Part shown: piece after piece, positions 34,828-44,163 of the stretch | Numbering within the stretch: position 1 is the first letter of the stretch | Layout of the letters: the number at the start of each line of letters is the position of its first letter | NCBI GenBank assembly: GCA_965276635.1 | Contig: CBDIBC010000004.1 | Span: forward strand, 682,001-746,000 | Direction: 5' to 3' | Origin: CBDIBC01 sp965276635 | GTDB taxonomy: Bacteria > Actinomycetota > Acidimicrobiia > Acidimicrobiales > Palsa-688 | Length of the DNA stretch: 64,000 bases | The notes under the pieces: model-generated | What the model saw: only the letters and a program-made list of their open reading frames with translations | Databases searched by the model: none | Told to the model about the DNA's origin: nothing | Position numbers and translations under genes: made by a program

Positions 34828-37800
34828 TCACAACCCACCGCCGGGGGCACCGTGACCAGCTACATCTCCACCGCCGGAGGGCTGCGGGGGCGCCGGCAGG
34901 GCGATCTGGACGAGGCCGACCTGGCCGTCGGAGACGAGGAAGCCGCGCCCGAGCGGGAGGGTGACGTGGAGACGGGTGGGCAGCTTGGCGCCGAGCAGGT
35001 CGCCGTCGTAGTCGAGGTTCGGGGCCAGCAGGATCCCGGCCTTGGATCGGCGGACGGTCTGGGTCCAGTGGCCGTAGAGGCCTCGGAGGATGTCGGGCCG
35101 CCCGGCGATGACGACGTGGAGGTCGGGGCGGCTGGCGCGCAGCGCCTGCTCCAGTCGGCCCATCGGATCGTCGACCGTCTCGGCGTCGTCGACGACGAGC
35201 AACGTCGGCCCGTTGGCCATCAGGGCGGCATCGACGACCCCGGCCACGTCGTCGGCGGTGGTCGCCACCCGGTCGAACACCGGTTGGCCGCGCAGCGCCG
35301 AGCGCCGGGTGGCGACGCCAAGGATGGTGGCGCCCGGATCGGCCCGCCGCACCGCGGCGGCCACCGCCAGGAGCGCCGTGCTGCGGCCCGATCGCGACGG
35401 CCCGACCACCGTGCCGTGCTCGTGCTCGTAGAGCACCAGGTGCGCCGGCGCGAGGTTCGCCTCGTCCAGGCCGACGGTCAGGCGCCACTCCTCATCGGTC
35501 AGCGTGGTGGTATCCGGTATCTGCGCGGCGTCGACCACCTCGGGCAGGATGTCGACGCCGCGAGGTGGCTGGACGCTGCCCGGTGACCGCTTGGCGATCG
35601 CCGCCACCGCCGCGCCTAGGCCTACGGCAGGCCGGGCTACCTGGACGACCATGCCGCGGTCGACGAGGATCCCGCGACCGGCGACGAACGTCGGTACCTC
35701 TCGTCGCGAGATAGAGAAGGTGGCGTACTCGGCCGCGTCGGCCAGGCGCATGATGAGCTTTTGTGGAGTAGCGGCGGCCACCGCGCCCGGCACGCCGCCG
35801 GCCCGGGCGACCGATACCGCCATGTGGATGCCGACATCCGGGCCATCGTTGTACAGACGGAGCATCTGCTCCATGACCCCGAGCCCGTACACGTCTTCGT
35901 ACTCGGCCCGGAAGGCCTCGATGTTGTCGATCAGGACCAGGATCCGGGCCTCGGCCGCCTGCTCGGCCACGCTCAGCTGGCGCCGCCGGTCGAGCTCGGC
36001 TCTGAGCTGGCGCAAAAGGCGGATGTGGCGCTCGCGGTCGGTGGCGAGCAGGACCCCCCCACAATGTGGGAGCCCGGCCAGGGGGGCCAGCCCCCCGGAA
36101 CCGAAGTCGAGCCCGTAGAGGTGCCCGTCGTCGGGGCTGCGAGTGGACGCGAAGGCCAGGCCGATCGACGTCAGGGTCGTGGTGGTGCCGGAGCCGACGA
36201 CGCCGTAGACGAGCAGGTTCCCGCCGGCGAGCGACCACCCGGCCGGGTAGCGGGTCTGGGCGTCGGGGTCGTCGGCCAGGGCGAACCACAGCGCGGCCGG
36301 ATCCGGCGCGAGCCGGGGGCCACCGACTTCGTCCGCGAGCCGGGACAGGTCGAGATCGGCGGGCAACGGTTCGGGCCACGGCCGGCGCGGCGGCGGTCCC
36401 CCATCGGCGGCCGCCGCCTCTCGGATGGCGTGGACCAGTCGCACCAGGTCATTGGCGCCCGCCGGCTGCCCGGCGCCCGACGCCGGGCGGGGGTCGCCCG
36501 GGCACGGCTCGGGGCCGAACACGAACGGGCCCACCGCCACCGCGGGCGCGTCGCCGCCGGCGCTGGTCCCCGACGACAGGGCGGTCTGGATCGGCACCAC
36601 CTCCGTCGTCCCCACCCGGAACAGGCCCCGCCCCTTCTGGCGGATGGCCGCGCCAGCGGCGATGCCGACGACGTCGACGGAGTCCTGGTCGTCCTCCACC
36701 TGCAGCGAGATCCGTAGGCGGGTGTTGGTCCGGATGTCGGAGTTCACCGCGGTGGACGGCTTCTGGGTGGCAAGCAGGAGGTGCACCCCGAGTGAGCGGC
36801 CGCGCGCGGTCAGGTCGGTGAGGGCACCGATCTCCTCGGCCAGCTCGGAAGCCATCGCCGCGAACTCGTCGATGATCACGACCAGTCTCGGCACCGGCGG
36901 CAGATCGCCGCCCCCGGTGGACCGCTGGGAGCGGTAGTCCGCCAGGTCCTTCGCCCCGGCCCGGTCGAACAGCCGCTCCCGGTGCAACAGCTCGGCTCGC
37001 AGGCAGCGCAGCGCCCGGCGGGCCAGGCTGACATCGAGGTCGCTGGCCATGCCAACGGTGTGAGGCAGGTCGGCGAACTCCACGAACGTCGACCCGCCTT
37101 TGAAGTCGAACAGGCCGAAGGTCAGCTCGCTCGGCGGGTAGGTGGCGGCGAAGCCGGCCACGAGGGTCTTGAGCAGCTCGCTCTTGCCCGACCCGGTGGT
37201 GCCACCGATGAGGCCGTGAGGGCCGTGGCGGTCGAAGTCCAGGACGAAGTCGCCGATCTCGCTGGCCCCGATCGGCGCGCGCAGGTGGAACCCGGTCCGG
37301 GCCGCCTCCCAGCGCGCCCGGATCGCCTCCGCATCCACGGCGCGGAGATCGAGCAGGGTGGGCAGCGCCACCAGGTCGGGCAGCGACGCACCGGCGATGC
37401 GCAGCTCCGGGTCCTCGAAGCGCGCCAGGGTGACCGCACAGGCGCGGGCACGCTGGGTGTCCACGCCGGCGGCCAGCACGGCAAGGGGCTCGCCGCCCTT
37501 GCGGGGCTCGCTGAGCGTGGCGCCCCCCCACTCGTCGACGGTCAGCACCGTGGTGCACACCGCGGGCAGGCGGTCCGGGCTGGAGGCCAGGACGATCCCG
37601 GCCGCCGGACCGGCATCACCGCGCAGCGCGGCGCGGGCGGGACTGTTGCGGCCGGAGAGGAGCTCGTCGCCGTCGACCACGTACAGGCGGACGGGACCGG
37701 TCGGGCGGTGCGGGTCGGCGGTCCGCTTCGGGGAGTCGGCCAGGAGGCCATCGTAGAGGGGCACGGCCTGCGCCGGCCCCTCGGCGAGCATGCGCCGCTC

Positions 37801-39162
37801 GGTCGGGCTGGGCCGCGTGTCCTTGGTGTGGGGCAGCCATTTCGCCCACTGCCATGCCGGCCCCAGCCCCGCGCTCACGGTGACGGCGATCTGCAGGTCC
37901 GCCGGACCGTGGTGGACGGCGGCCTGGCAGAGCAGGGCGCGAGCCAGAGCCAGGCTGGCGTCGCGGTCGCCCACGATCCCCGCCACCCCACCGCCCGACA
38001 GATCGACGGCGACCGGGGCGCTCCCCACCTTCCGGGCCGCGCTGACCCGCTCGCGCACCGCCTCGGGCGGGGTGTCGTGGGCGGGGGCCATCGGCGGGTC
38101 CCACACCACGTCGCCAATGCCCGCGGACAGCGCCAGGAAGTCGTCGTCGTCGGGCCGCCGCTGCCACAGCGACACGCTCGGTGCCTCCGCCCGCCGGAGG
38201 ACCTCGGCCAGGTCCGGCAGCACGGCCCGACGACGCTCCCCCGCCGCCGCCCGGGCCCGGCGCAGATCGTCGTCGAAGGCGGCCAGCTCGGTCTCGTACT
38301 GGCGGGTGTCACGGCGCAGGGCCTTGCCCGACCGTCGCTTCGACTCCCACCAGTTGCCCACGAGCATCACGGGCGACAGCAGGACGAACAGGGCGTAGAG
38401 GGCGTTGCCCAACGCCACCACCATGACGACGCCCATGAGGATCGGCGCCACCAGTGCAGCCAGGCTGAAGGGCGCGGCGTTGGCCTTGGCCGGCTGGCGG
38501 GGTGCGGCCAGCTCACCCGGAGCGGGCGGCAGGGCAAAGCGGGGTGGGCGGTTCAGGTTGATGGTGCCGGCGGCCGTCACATCGCGGAAGCGGTCGGTGC
38601 CCGCCGGCTGGTCCCCGACGACCGGTGGACGCACCACGAACGCCACCGACCCGACCTCCACGACCGCAGTGGCGCGTAAGGAGACCGGGCCGGTCACCGC
38701 CACGCCGTCCAGGTAGACGGCCGCAGCGGCATTGACAGGATCGATGCTGACCGCGCCGTCCTCAGCGACCTGCAGGCCGCAGTGCTCCCGCGAGACCGTC
38801 GACTCGGGCAGCACCACGTGGCAGTGCGCAGCCCGGCCGACCAGGTGCCGGCCCGGGCCCAGGCCGATCCGCCGTCCGGCGCCGAGGCCGGCCACGACGC
38901 AGACCTCCACCAGGCCGTGGAACGACTGGTCGAGCTCGCCGCCGGCTGCCTCGTCCGCCGGGGCCAGCTCCGCACCCTCGTGAATTCCCGCCTCGGCGAC
39001 TGCGAGATCACCGGCGGCCACCAACCCGTCCACGGCCAGCCGGCCATCGCCGTCACCGGCGAGCTGTAGGCATCGGGCCAGCTCGCCGACGGTGACAGCC
39101 GCCGCGTCCAGCCTGAGGTCGGCGTCGTGGCGCAGCCCACCGGCCCGCACCACGACCTTCAT
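34828..39162 (-). CDS. eccC: FHA-containing FtsK/SpoIIIE ATPase of a type VII secretion system (EccC/EssC-like)
   Basis: 1444 residues from ATG 39162. Residues 1-70 are a small beta-rich domain. An FHA domain follows (about 90-178; GRHLVGR and STVSREHCGL), then two membrane helices (about 232-270). Three FtsK-type ATPase domains follow, with P-loops at about 650 (GGTTGSGKSELL), 985 (GVVGSGTTTT) and 1252 (GPSRSGRSTALL). Only the first keeps the Walker Lys. FHA-TM-TM-FtsK x3 is the architecture of EssC of Firmicutes T7SSb, whereas mycobacterial EccC lacks FHA. It should drive export of WXG100 proteins and effectors. Confidence 0.85.
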   Translation of the reverse strand: MKVVVRAGGLRHDADLRLDAAAVTVGELARCLQLAGDGDGRLAVDGLVAAGDLAVAEAGIHEGAELAPADEAAGGELDQSFHGLVEVCVVAGLGAGRRIGLGPGRHLVGRAAHCHVVLPESTVSREHCGLQVAEDGAVSIDPVNAAAAVYLDGVAVTGPVSLRATAVVEVGSVAFVVRPPVVGDQPAGTDRFRDVTAAGTINLNRPPRFALPPAPGELAAPRQPAKANAAPFSLAALVAPILMGVVMVVALGNALYALFVLLSPVMLVGNWWESKRRSGKALRRDTRQYETELAAFDDDLRRARAAAGERRRAVLPDLAEVLRRAEAPSVSLWQRRPDDDDFLALSAGIGDVVWDPPMAPAHDTPPEAVRERVSAARKVGSAPVAVDLSGGGVAGIVGDRDASLALARALLCQAAVHHGPADLQIAVTVSAGLGPAWQWAKWLPHTKDTRPSPTERRMLAEGPAQAVPLYDGLLADSPKRTADPHRPTGPVRLYVVDGDELLSGRNSPARAALRGDAGPAAGIVLASSPDRLPAVCTTVLTVDEWGGATLSEPRKGGEPLAVLAAGVDTQRARACAVTLARFEDPELRIAGASLPDLVALPTLLDLRAVDAEAIRARWEAARTGFHLRAPIGASEIGDFVLDFDRHGPHGLIGGTTGSGKSELLKTLVAGFAATYPPSELTFGLFDFKGGSTFVEFADLPHTVGMASDLDVSLARRALRCLRAELLHRERLFDRAGAKDLADYRSQRSTGGGDLPPVPRLVVIIDEFAAMASELAEEIGALTDLTARGRSLGVHLLLATQKPSTAVNSDIRTNTRLRISLQVEDDQDSVDVVGIAAGAAIRQKGRGLFRVGTTEVVPIQTALSSGTSAGGDAPAVAVGPFVFGPEPCPGDPRPASGAGQPAGANDLVRLVHAIREAAAADGGPPPRRPWPEPLPADLDLSRLADEVGGPRLAPDPAALWFALADDPDAQTRYPAGWSLAGGNLLVYGVVGSGTTTTLTSIGLAFASTRSPDDGHLYGLDFGSGGLAPLAGLPHCGGVLLATDRERHIRLLRQLRAELDRRRQLSVAEQAAEARILVLIDNIEAFRAEYEDVYGLGVMEQMLRLYNDGPDVGIHMAVSVARAGGVPGAVAAATPQKLIMRLADAAEYATFSISRREVPTFVAGRGILVDRGMVVQVARPAVGLGAAVAAIAKRSPGSVQPPRGVDILPEVVDAAQIPDTTTLTDEEWRLTVGLDEANLAPAHLVLYEHEHGTVVGPSRSGRSTALLAVAAAVRRADPGATILGVATRRSALRGQPVFDRVATTADDVAGVVDAALMANGPTLLVVDDAETVDDPMGRLEQALRASRPDLHVVIAGRPDILRGLYGHWTQTVRRSKAGILLAPNLDYDGDLLGAKLPTRLHVTLPLGRGFLVSDGQVGLVQIALPAPPQPSGGGDVAGHGAPGGGL

Positions 39163-39388
39163 CGTGGCGTGCCGGCCAAGGGCGCCCCCATGCCCGGCTC
39201 GGTGCGGCCTGGCGCCAACGTCACGGCCGGACCCTACCGCCGCACCATCGCTCGCATGCGGGTCATGGCCTTCGACCCCTGCCGTAGCCGGACAACCCAG
39301 AAGATGGCCCACGCAGAAGGGCGGTCGCTATCATGGACCAGGCGGCGGTCCTCAGCCGGAGGGCCCGCGAGCGAGAAGGAGCTGCTCC

Positions 39389-39676
39389 ATGGGTGGACGG
39401 GTACTGGCGACCGAGGACGGTCAGCAGGCGATCAGTGGGATCCAGACCATCCTCGGCAACGGGCTGACGGGAAACATCCAGGGGATCATCCAGCACGGCA
39501 ACCGTCTCTCCGAGCCCGGGGTGTGGGACGGTGGGAACGCCGGGAAGTTCCGGGCCGACTGGCCGACCATCCAGAGCTCCCTGAACAGCGTCCTCAAGCA
39601 GCTCGAGCAGCTGCAGAACGACCTCCAGCTCGCCCACACGGCGATCATGCACGCCGGTGGGAACGCCACCCAGTAG
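39389..39676 (+). CDS. WXG100-family ESX secreted protein
   Basis: 95 residues, the family's normal length. The central turn carries a WDG motif at residues 46-48 (GVWDGGNAGKF), between two predicted helices rich in Gln, Ile and Leu. The C-terminus lacks an obvious YxxxD/E signal. WXG100 proteins are secreted as dimers by T7SS and dock on the EccC C-terminal domain. gagaaggag about 6-14 nt before the ATG serves as Shine-Dalgarno. It is transcribed divergently from the ATPase gene, and a recombinase gene follows 68 bp later. Confidence 0.85.
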   Translation: MGGRVLATEDGQQAISGIQTILGNGLTGNIQGIIQHGNRLSEPGVWDGGNAGKFRADWPTIQSSLNSVLKQLEQLQNDLQLAHTAIMHAGGNATQ

Positions 39677-39732
39677 CGCCCCGACGGCCGCATCGCCGCC
39701 CGGCACTCCACCAGGGAGACCGGCCGCCTGCT

Positions 39733-39738
39733 TAGCAT
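39733..39738 (+). promoter_or_regulatory. Probable -10 element for the leaderless recombinase gene
   Basis: TAGCAT lies 6 nt before GTG 39745, without a Shine-Dalgarno sequence. Confidence 0.45.
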
Positions 39739-39744
39739 GACCGG

Positions 39745-40749
39745 GTGCCCCGCAGCCGCCTCGATCAGTCGTCGACGCTGGAGGCGTCGACGTCCGCCTG
39801 GTTGACCTACCTGCAGGCAGGAAAGCCTTCACCGGCCACCGTGGCCGCCTACCGCCGTGATCTGGCCGGCGTCGGCGGGCGACTGGCCGAGCTCGAGGGC
39901 CTCGATGTGGTGACCCTGACTGACCTGGATCGCGGCGCGCTGCGAGCTGCGTTCGCCTCTTGGGCCGGCGACCACGCGGCATCGTCCCTGCGCCGAGCCC
40001 ACTCGGCGTGGTCCGGGTTCTTCGACTTTCTCGTCGCCGAGGATCTCCTCGAGGGCAACCCCATGGCCGCCGTCCCCAAACCCAAGACGCCCGGGGCGGC
40101 GCCGCGCACCATTCGGGCCCGCGACGGTGTGGCCCGCCTCGTGCAAACCGCCGGCCGCCCCGATCCCCGCGGCCGGGACCCATGGCCCGCCCGGGACCTC
40201 GCCCTGGTCGCCACCTTCTGCGTCACCGGGATCCGTGAGGCCGAGGCGGTAGGCCTCGACGTGGGCTCGTTCCAGGGCGAGCCCGGCGCTCGATGGATGA
40301 CCGTCATCGGCAAGGGCGAGAAGGCCCGCGCCATCCCCATCGACGAGACGCTGGACCAGATCGTGGCCACGTACCAGGAGGAACGAGCGGCGCGCTTCGC
40401 CCCCCACGACCTGGCCCACCCGCTCACGCCGGTGTTCGTCGACGTTCGTGGCCGGCGCCTCACGGTGCACCAGGTCCGCTACCTGGTGGAACGGCTGTAC
40501 GTCCGCGCCGGCATCCGCGCCCAGGTGCCCGCCGGCGCCCTCGTCCACGCCCTGCGCCACACCTTCGCCACCACCGCGCTGGAGGCCGGGGCCGACGTGG
40601 TGGAGTTGCAGGAGCTGCTCGGCCACGCCTCGCTGGAGACCACCCGCCGGTACCTCTCGGCCACCGGCCAGGCCCTCCGGCACGTGATCGCCGCCCACCC
40701 GAGCCAGATCGCCCTGCGCGACGCCATGGCGTCCGGCGCTGCCCACTGA
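39745..40749 (+). CDS. Tyrosine recombinase, XerC/XerD-like
   Basis: 334 residues. An N-terminal SAM-like domain (about 12-110, with SPATVAAYRRDLAGVGGRLA) precedes the catalytic domain. The catalytic set can be read: Arg in GIREAEAV, Lys in IGKGEKARAIP, HxxR in HALRHTFATTALEAG, His in LGHASLETT and Tyr in the RRYLSATG segment. It cuts and rejoins DNA at specific sites, as Xer proteins do in dimer resolution or integrases do on mobile elements. No att repeat was found. It could be a housekeeping XerD or the integrase of the accessory segment. Confidence 0.88.
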   Translation: MPRSRLDQSSTLEASTSAWLTYLQAGKPSPATVAAYRRDLAGVGGRLAELEGLDVVTLTDLDRGALRAAFASWAGDHAASSLRRAHSAWSGFFDFLVAEDLLEGNPMAAVPKPKTPGAAPRTIRARDGVARLVQTAGRPDPRGRDPWPARDLALVATFCVTGIREAEAVGLDVGSFQGEPGARWMTVIGKGEKARAIPIDETLDQIVATYQEERAARFAPHDLAHPLTPVFVDVRGRRLTVHQVRYLVERLYVRAGIRAQVPAGALVHALRHTFATTALEAGADVVELQELLGHASLETTRRYLSATGQALRHVIAAHPSQIALRDAMASGAAH

Positions 40750-40839
40750 CCGACGCCCGACACCGACCTGATCAGGGTGGCGCGCCGTCGTAGGCTGCGG
40801 GTGTCCGACCCGGCCGTCGGGTCAGAGAGGAGCACCGCG

Positions 40840-40893
40840 ATGCGCCCTTCCCTGCCCCTCCCCTGTCTGGCGCCACCGAGAGTCGGCGGATGA
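40840..40893 (+). CDS. Possible 17-codon leader peptide coupled to the next gene
   Basis: ATG 40840 is preceded by gagaggagcaccgcg, a good Shine-Dalgarno at about 8 nt. The frame reads MRPSLPLPCLAPPRVGG and stops at TGA 40891-40893, overlapping the ATG of the 148-aa gene at 40890 (ATGA). TAGGCT about 45 nt upstream is a possible -10. A translated leader that couples expression is the simplest reading; it is too short to be sure it is a gene. Confidence 0.4.
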   Translation: MRPSLPLPCLAPPRVGG

Positions 40894-41336
40894 CCGTCCT
40901 GTGGGTGCTGGTCGGCGCCGCGGTCGTCGTGGTGATCGCCTCACAGCGCCTGATCGCCGGACGGGAGGGCCGGCGGGCGGTCCGCGCCCACCACCGGCGG
41001 CTGGACACACTCGACCACATCACCACCCACACTCGCGAGCAGCCGGCGCCCGACCCCAGGCGCGTCCACGCCCACGTTCGCCTGGTCCGGGAGGGGCTGA
41101 CGGCCGGCGGGGACGAGCCCACCCCGGCGTGGCCACCGCCGGCCGCCAGCCCACCGCTGCCGTCGATCCGACCGTCGCGATGCCGACCGTTGGTACGCCG
41201 CTTCGCCTGGGCGGTCGCTATCGCCGCCGTCGTGGTGGTGGCCATCGTGGCCGTGGCGATGGCCCGCCATCACGGTCACGCCCACGCCGCCGCAGCCACT
41301 GTCCCACCCGCTGCCCTCTGGCCGGCGGCACCCTGA
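40890..41336 (+). CDS. Hypothetical membrane protein with two TM helices
   Basis: 148 residues. The N-terminal helix MTVLWVLVGAAVVVVIASQ is followed by a basic His/Arg-rich loop of about 75 residues, a Pro-rich segment, a second helix (RFAWAVAIAAVVVVAIVAVA, about 104-123) and a His/Ala-rich end. No recognised domain. It follows the recombinase gene by about 140 bp and overlaps a possible leader peptide by 4 nt. Convergent with the MFS gene. Confidence 0.6.
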   Translation: MTVLWVLVGAAVVVVIASQRLIAGREGRRAVRAHHRRLDTLDHITTHTREQPAPDPRRVHAHVRLVREGLTAGGDEPTPAWPPPAASPPLPSIRPSRCRPLVRRFAWAVAIAAVVVVAIVAVAMARHHGHAHAAAATVPPAALWPAAP

Positions 41337-41440
41337 CGGAGCGGGCCGAGACGGCCGGCCGACCACCGCTCCAGCCTGTCCCGGAGCAGGATGTCAACAG
41401 CCGAGGCGCCCGATCACCATCCTTTGCACCTGAAGTGACG

Positions 41441-42703
41441 TCATAGTTCACTCCCGACACCGACGCATCCGGTTTGGCGAGAGGCGAGGCGGTGCCCGAC
41501 CCGGGCCGTTGGTTTGGTCACCAGGCCACCGGCAGTGGCTAGCACGGCCAGCCCGGTGACGGCAGCGCCGTAGATGATGGCCACCTGATGCAGGTCCAGG
41601 TAGGTGATAGCGGCGCCGGCAGCGATGACCGGCAGGCTGAAGGCAAAGTACGACACGATGTAGATGGTGGCGACCAGGGCGCCGCGCTGGTCCGACGAAG
41701 CCAAAGCGCTCAGGTGCCGGAAGGCACCGAGATAGCCGAGGCCGAAGCCGATCCCAGCTACGGCGGTACCGACCAAGAACCCAGCCATGGAGCGTTCCGC
41801 GATCGCGACCAGGGTGACAGCCGAGCCGACGGCCAGCGCGGCGCTGCCGGCGATCATCGCCCGGCGTGGCACCACAGTGCGCAGGCTCAGCGCCGCTCCC
41901 GCCGCCGGCCCGGCCAGGAGGAAGATGACCAAGCCCCCCCACACGGTGTCGTCGGAGTGGGCCAGCCCGGCGGCCAGGGACGGCCCGAGGGAGAAATAGA
42001 GGCCACCGAGCGCCCAGGCCGCGATCAGGGCGGGCAGGGCGGCGACGAAGCTGCGCCGGGCGGCGGGGGGAATGCCTGCCCGGGGCCGGAAGGTGGCCCG
42101 CTGGACCCGCCGGCGGGTGCCCGGCTCAACTATGGCCACCACGGGGGCCAGGCCCAGGAGCGAGGCGGCCAACAGCACCCAGAAGACCAGATGGGTGGGG
42201 GCCGGGGCGTACTGAATCAGGGCACCGGCACCGAGGGCACCGACCGCCAGCGGCCCGGTGGAGGCTGCGGCGCTGATTGTGCTCGCCAAGGTGGGCCGCG
42301 GTGGCGGCTGCAGCTCGAGCAGGGCCGCCCCCACGGCGCTGGCCGCGGCTCCGGTCGCCACCCCTTGCAGGATCCGCCCCACGTACAGCTGGCCCAGCCC
42401 GTGAGCGGACAGGAACACTCCGGCGGCAGCGGCCTCGGCGAGCAGGGCCACTGCCATCACGGGGCGCCGGCCGACATGATCCGACAGCGACCCGGCTACC
42501 AGCAGGACAGCCAACACGGCCAAGGCGTACACCGCGAAGACGGTGGTGAGGGTGATCGACGAGAAATGCCAAGCCGTCTGGTAGACGCTGTACAGGGGAG
42601 ACACCATGGCCGAGCCGGCCATCACCACCCCGAGGACCGCGGCGGCGGACCAGAATCCCTGTGAGGAGCTGAGGCGGGGCATACGGCTGCAGGTGGTGAG
42701 CAT
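41441..42703 (-). CDS. MFS transporter (drug or sugar efflux type)
   Basis: 420 residues with about 12 transmembrane helices. The loop after TM2 reads GSLSDHVGRRPVMAVAL, the MFS motif A. The second half starts after a basic loop (RRRVQRATFRPR). It would export a small molecule using the proton gradient. ATG 42703 was chosen because gagagg lies 8 nt upstream; ATG 42724 is upstream in the same frame. Divergent from an ArsR regulator with a palindrome between them, so it is probably controlled by that repressor. Confidence 0.88.
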   Translation of the reverse strand: MLTTCSRMPRLSSSQGFWSAAAVLGVVMAGSAMVSPLYSVYQTAWHFSSITLTTVFAVYALAVLAVLLVAGSLSDHVGRRPVMAVALLAEAAAAGVFLSAHGLGQLYVGRILQGVATGAAASAVGAALLELQPPPRPTLASTISAAASTGPLAVGALGAGALIQYAPAPTHLVFWVLLAASLLGLAPVVAIVEPGTRRRVQRATFRPRAGIPPAARRSFVAALPALIAAWALGGLYFSLGPSLAAGLAHSDDTVWGGLVIFLLAGPAAGAALSLRTVVPRRAMIAGSAALAVGSAVTLVAIAERSMAGFLVGTAVAGIGFGLGYLGAFRHLSALASSDQRGALVATIYIVSYFAFSLPVIAAGAAITYLDLHQVAIIYGAAVTGLAVLATAGGLVTKPTARVGHRLASRQTGCVGVGSEL

Positions 42704-42746
42704 CTCGTTCCCTCTCGACGGCATGCCTCTCTGTAACTACGATCAA

Positions 42747-42767
42747 CATCGAAGTATTCCTTCGATG
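42747..42767. promoter_or_regulatory. Probable operator of the divergent ArsR/MFS pair
   Basis: catcgaag (42747-42754), 5 nt, cttcgatg (42760-42767) is a perfect 8-bp inverted repeat in the 120-bp gap between the MFS and ArsR starts, in an AT-richer stretch that also holds tgtaactac. Size and place fit an ArsR-type operator that controls both directions. Confidence 0.6.
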
Positions 42768-42823
42768 GACGTCGCGACAGCCGGACGGGGTGGCATCCTG
42801 GCAGTCATGGGAAGCAGCCAAGG

Positions 42824-43165
42824 ATGAGCGACGACGCCCCCGGTGGGTCCGACGGCTGGCTCCCCCAGCCCACCCTGGATGGTGTCGACGTCGGAGCCCT
42901 GCTCCACGCCCTGGCCGACCCGGCCCGCCTGGAGATCGTGCGCATCCTGGCCGACCGAGGGGAGACCACCTGCACCGCCCTTGGGCTCCCCCAGAGCCCC
43001 TCGACGGTGACCCACCACCTCCGAGTCCTTCGCGACGCCGGCCTGATCAGCACCCGGGTGCAAGGCACCGCCCGCCCCAGCCATCTGCGGCGCGACGATC
43101 TCGAACGCCGCTTCCCAGGGCTACTTGACTCGATCCTCGGTGCCGCCCCACCCCGCCAGGTCTAG
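42824..43165 (+). CDS. ArsR-family winged-helix regulator
   Basis: 113 residues. The winged HTH covers about 20-100: LLHALADPARLEIVRILADR, then LPQSPSTVTHHLRVLRDAGL as recognition helix region, then a basic wing. The cysteine of ETTCTAL lies where metal-sensing ArsR members have metal-binding residues, but the usual CxC is absent, so the signal is unknown. It probably represses the divergent MFS gene. Its end overlaps the convergent VOC-family remnant. Confidence 0.85.
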   Translation: MSDDAPGGSDGWLPQPTLDGVDVGALLHALADPARLEIVRILADRGETTCTALGLPQSPSTVTHHLRVLRDAGLISTRVQGTARPSHLRRDDLERRFPGLLDSILGAAPPRQV

Positions 43166-43444
43166 CCAGCCAGCCGGCTGGCCGAGCAATGTCCGCTCCG
43201 GCGGCCGGCCCTCAGCGCCAACGCTGCCGTATGGGCGCGTGATGATCTCCATCCCGTGCCCGGCCGGGTCCAAGAAGGAAAGGCTCAGCCCGCTGTCGTT
43301 GTGGTTGATCTCGCCCGGCCGGCTGAGGCCGGGATCCGGGTAGTAGGTCACACCAGCCGCCTGATGCGTTCGGAGCACGGGCCAGGCCTCCCACGGCGGC
43401 GGCGTTGTGTGGGCCGCGGCGGAGGGAACCGCTGGGGCCCGCAA
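43121..43444 (-). pseudogene. VOC (glyoxalase/bleomycin-resistance) family remnant, C-terminal half only
   Basis: The frame includes GVTYYPDPGLSRPGEINHND and SFLDPAGHGMEIITRPYGS, the last beta-alpha-beta part of a VOC domain with its DPxGHxxEI metal-site strand. The N-terminal half of the fold is not visible in any frame upstream to about 43500. The frame then runs on past the domain, overlapping the ArsR gene by 45 bp. It is most simply a truncated, decaying gene. Confidence 0.65.
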
Positions 43445-43499
43445 CAGCCGCGAACCAGGGCTCCATGATACGGCCGGCTCGGGCTAGCCAGCCCAATGG

Positions 43500-44048
<549 letters not shown>

Positions 44049-44163
44049 TTTCGCAAGAGTACCGCCGTTGCCTTTCGGCGTCGCCTGCAGTTGCTCTCCA
44101 GTCCCTGAACCGATGGCTGTCACGGCCCGATGGCGTAGCGGGACGACACACCTGCGCGTGGGT

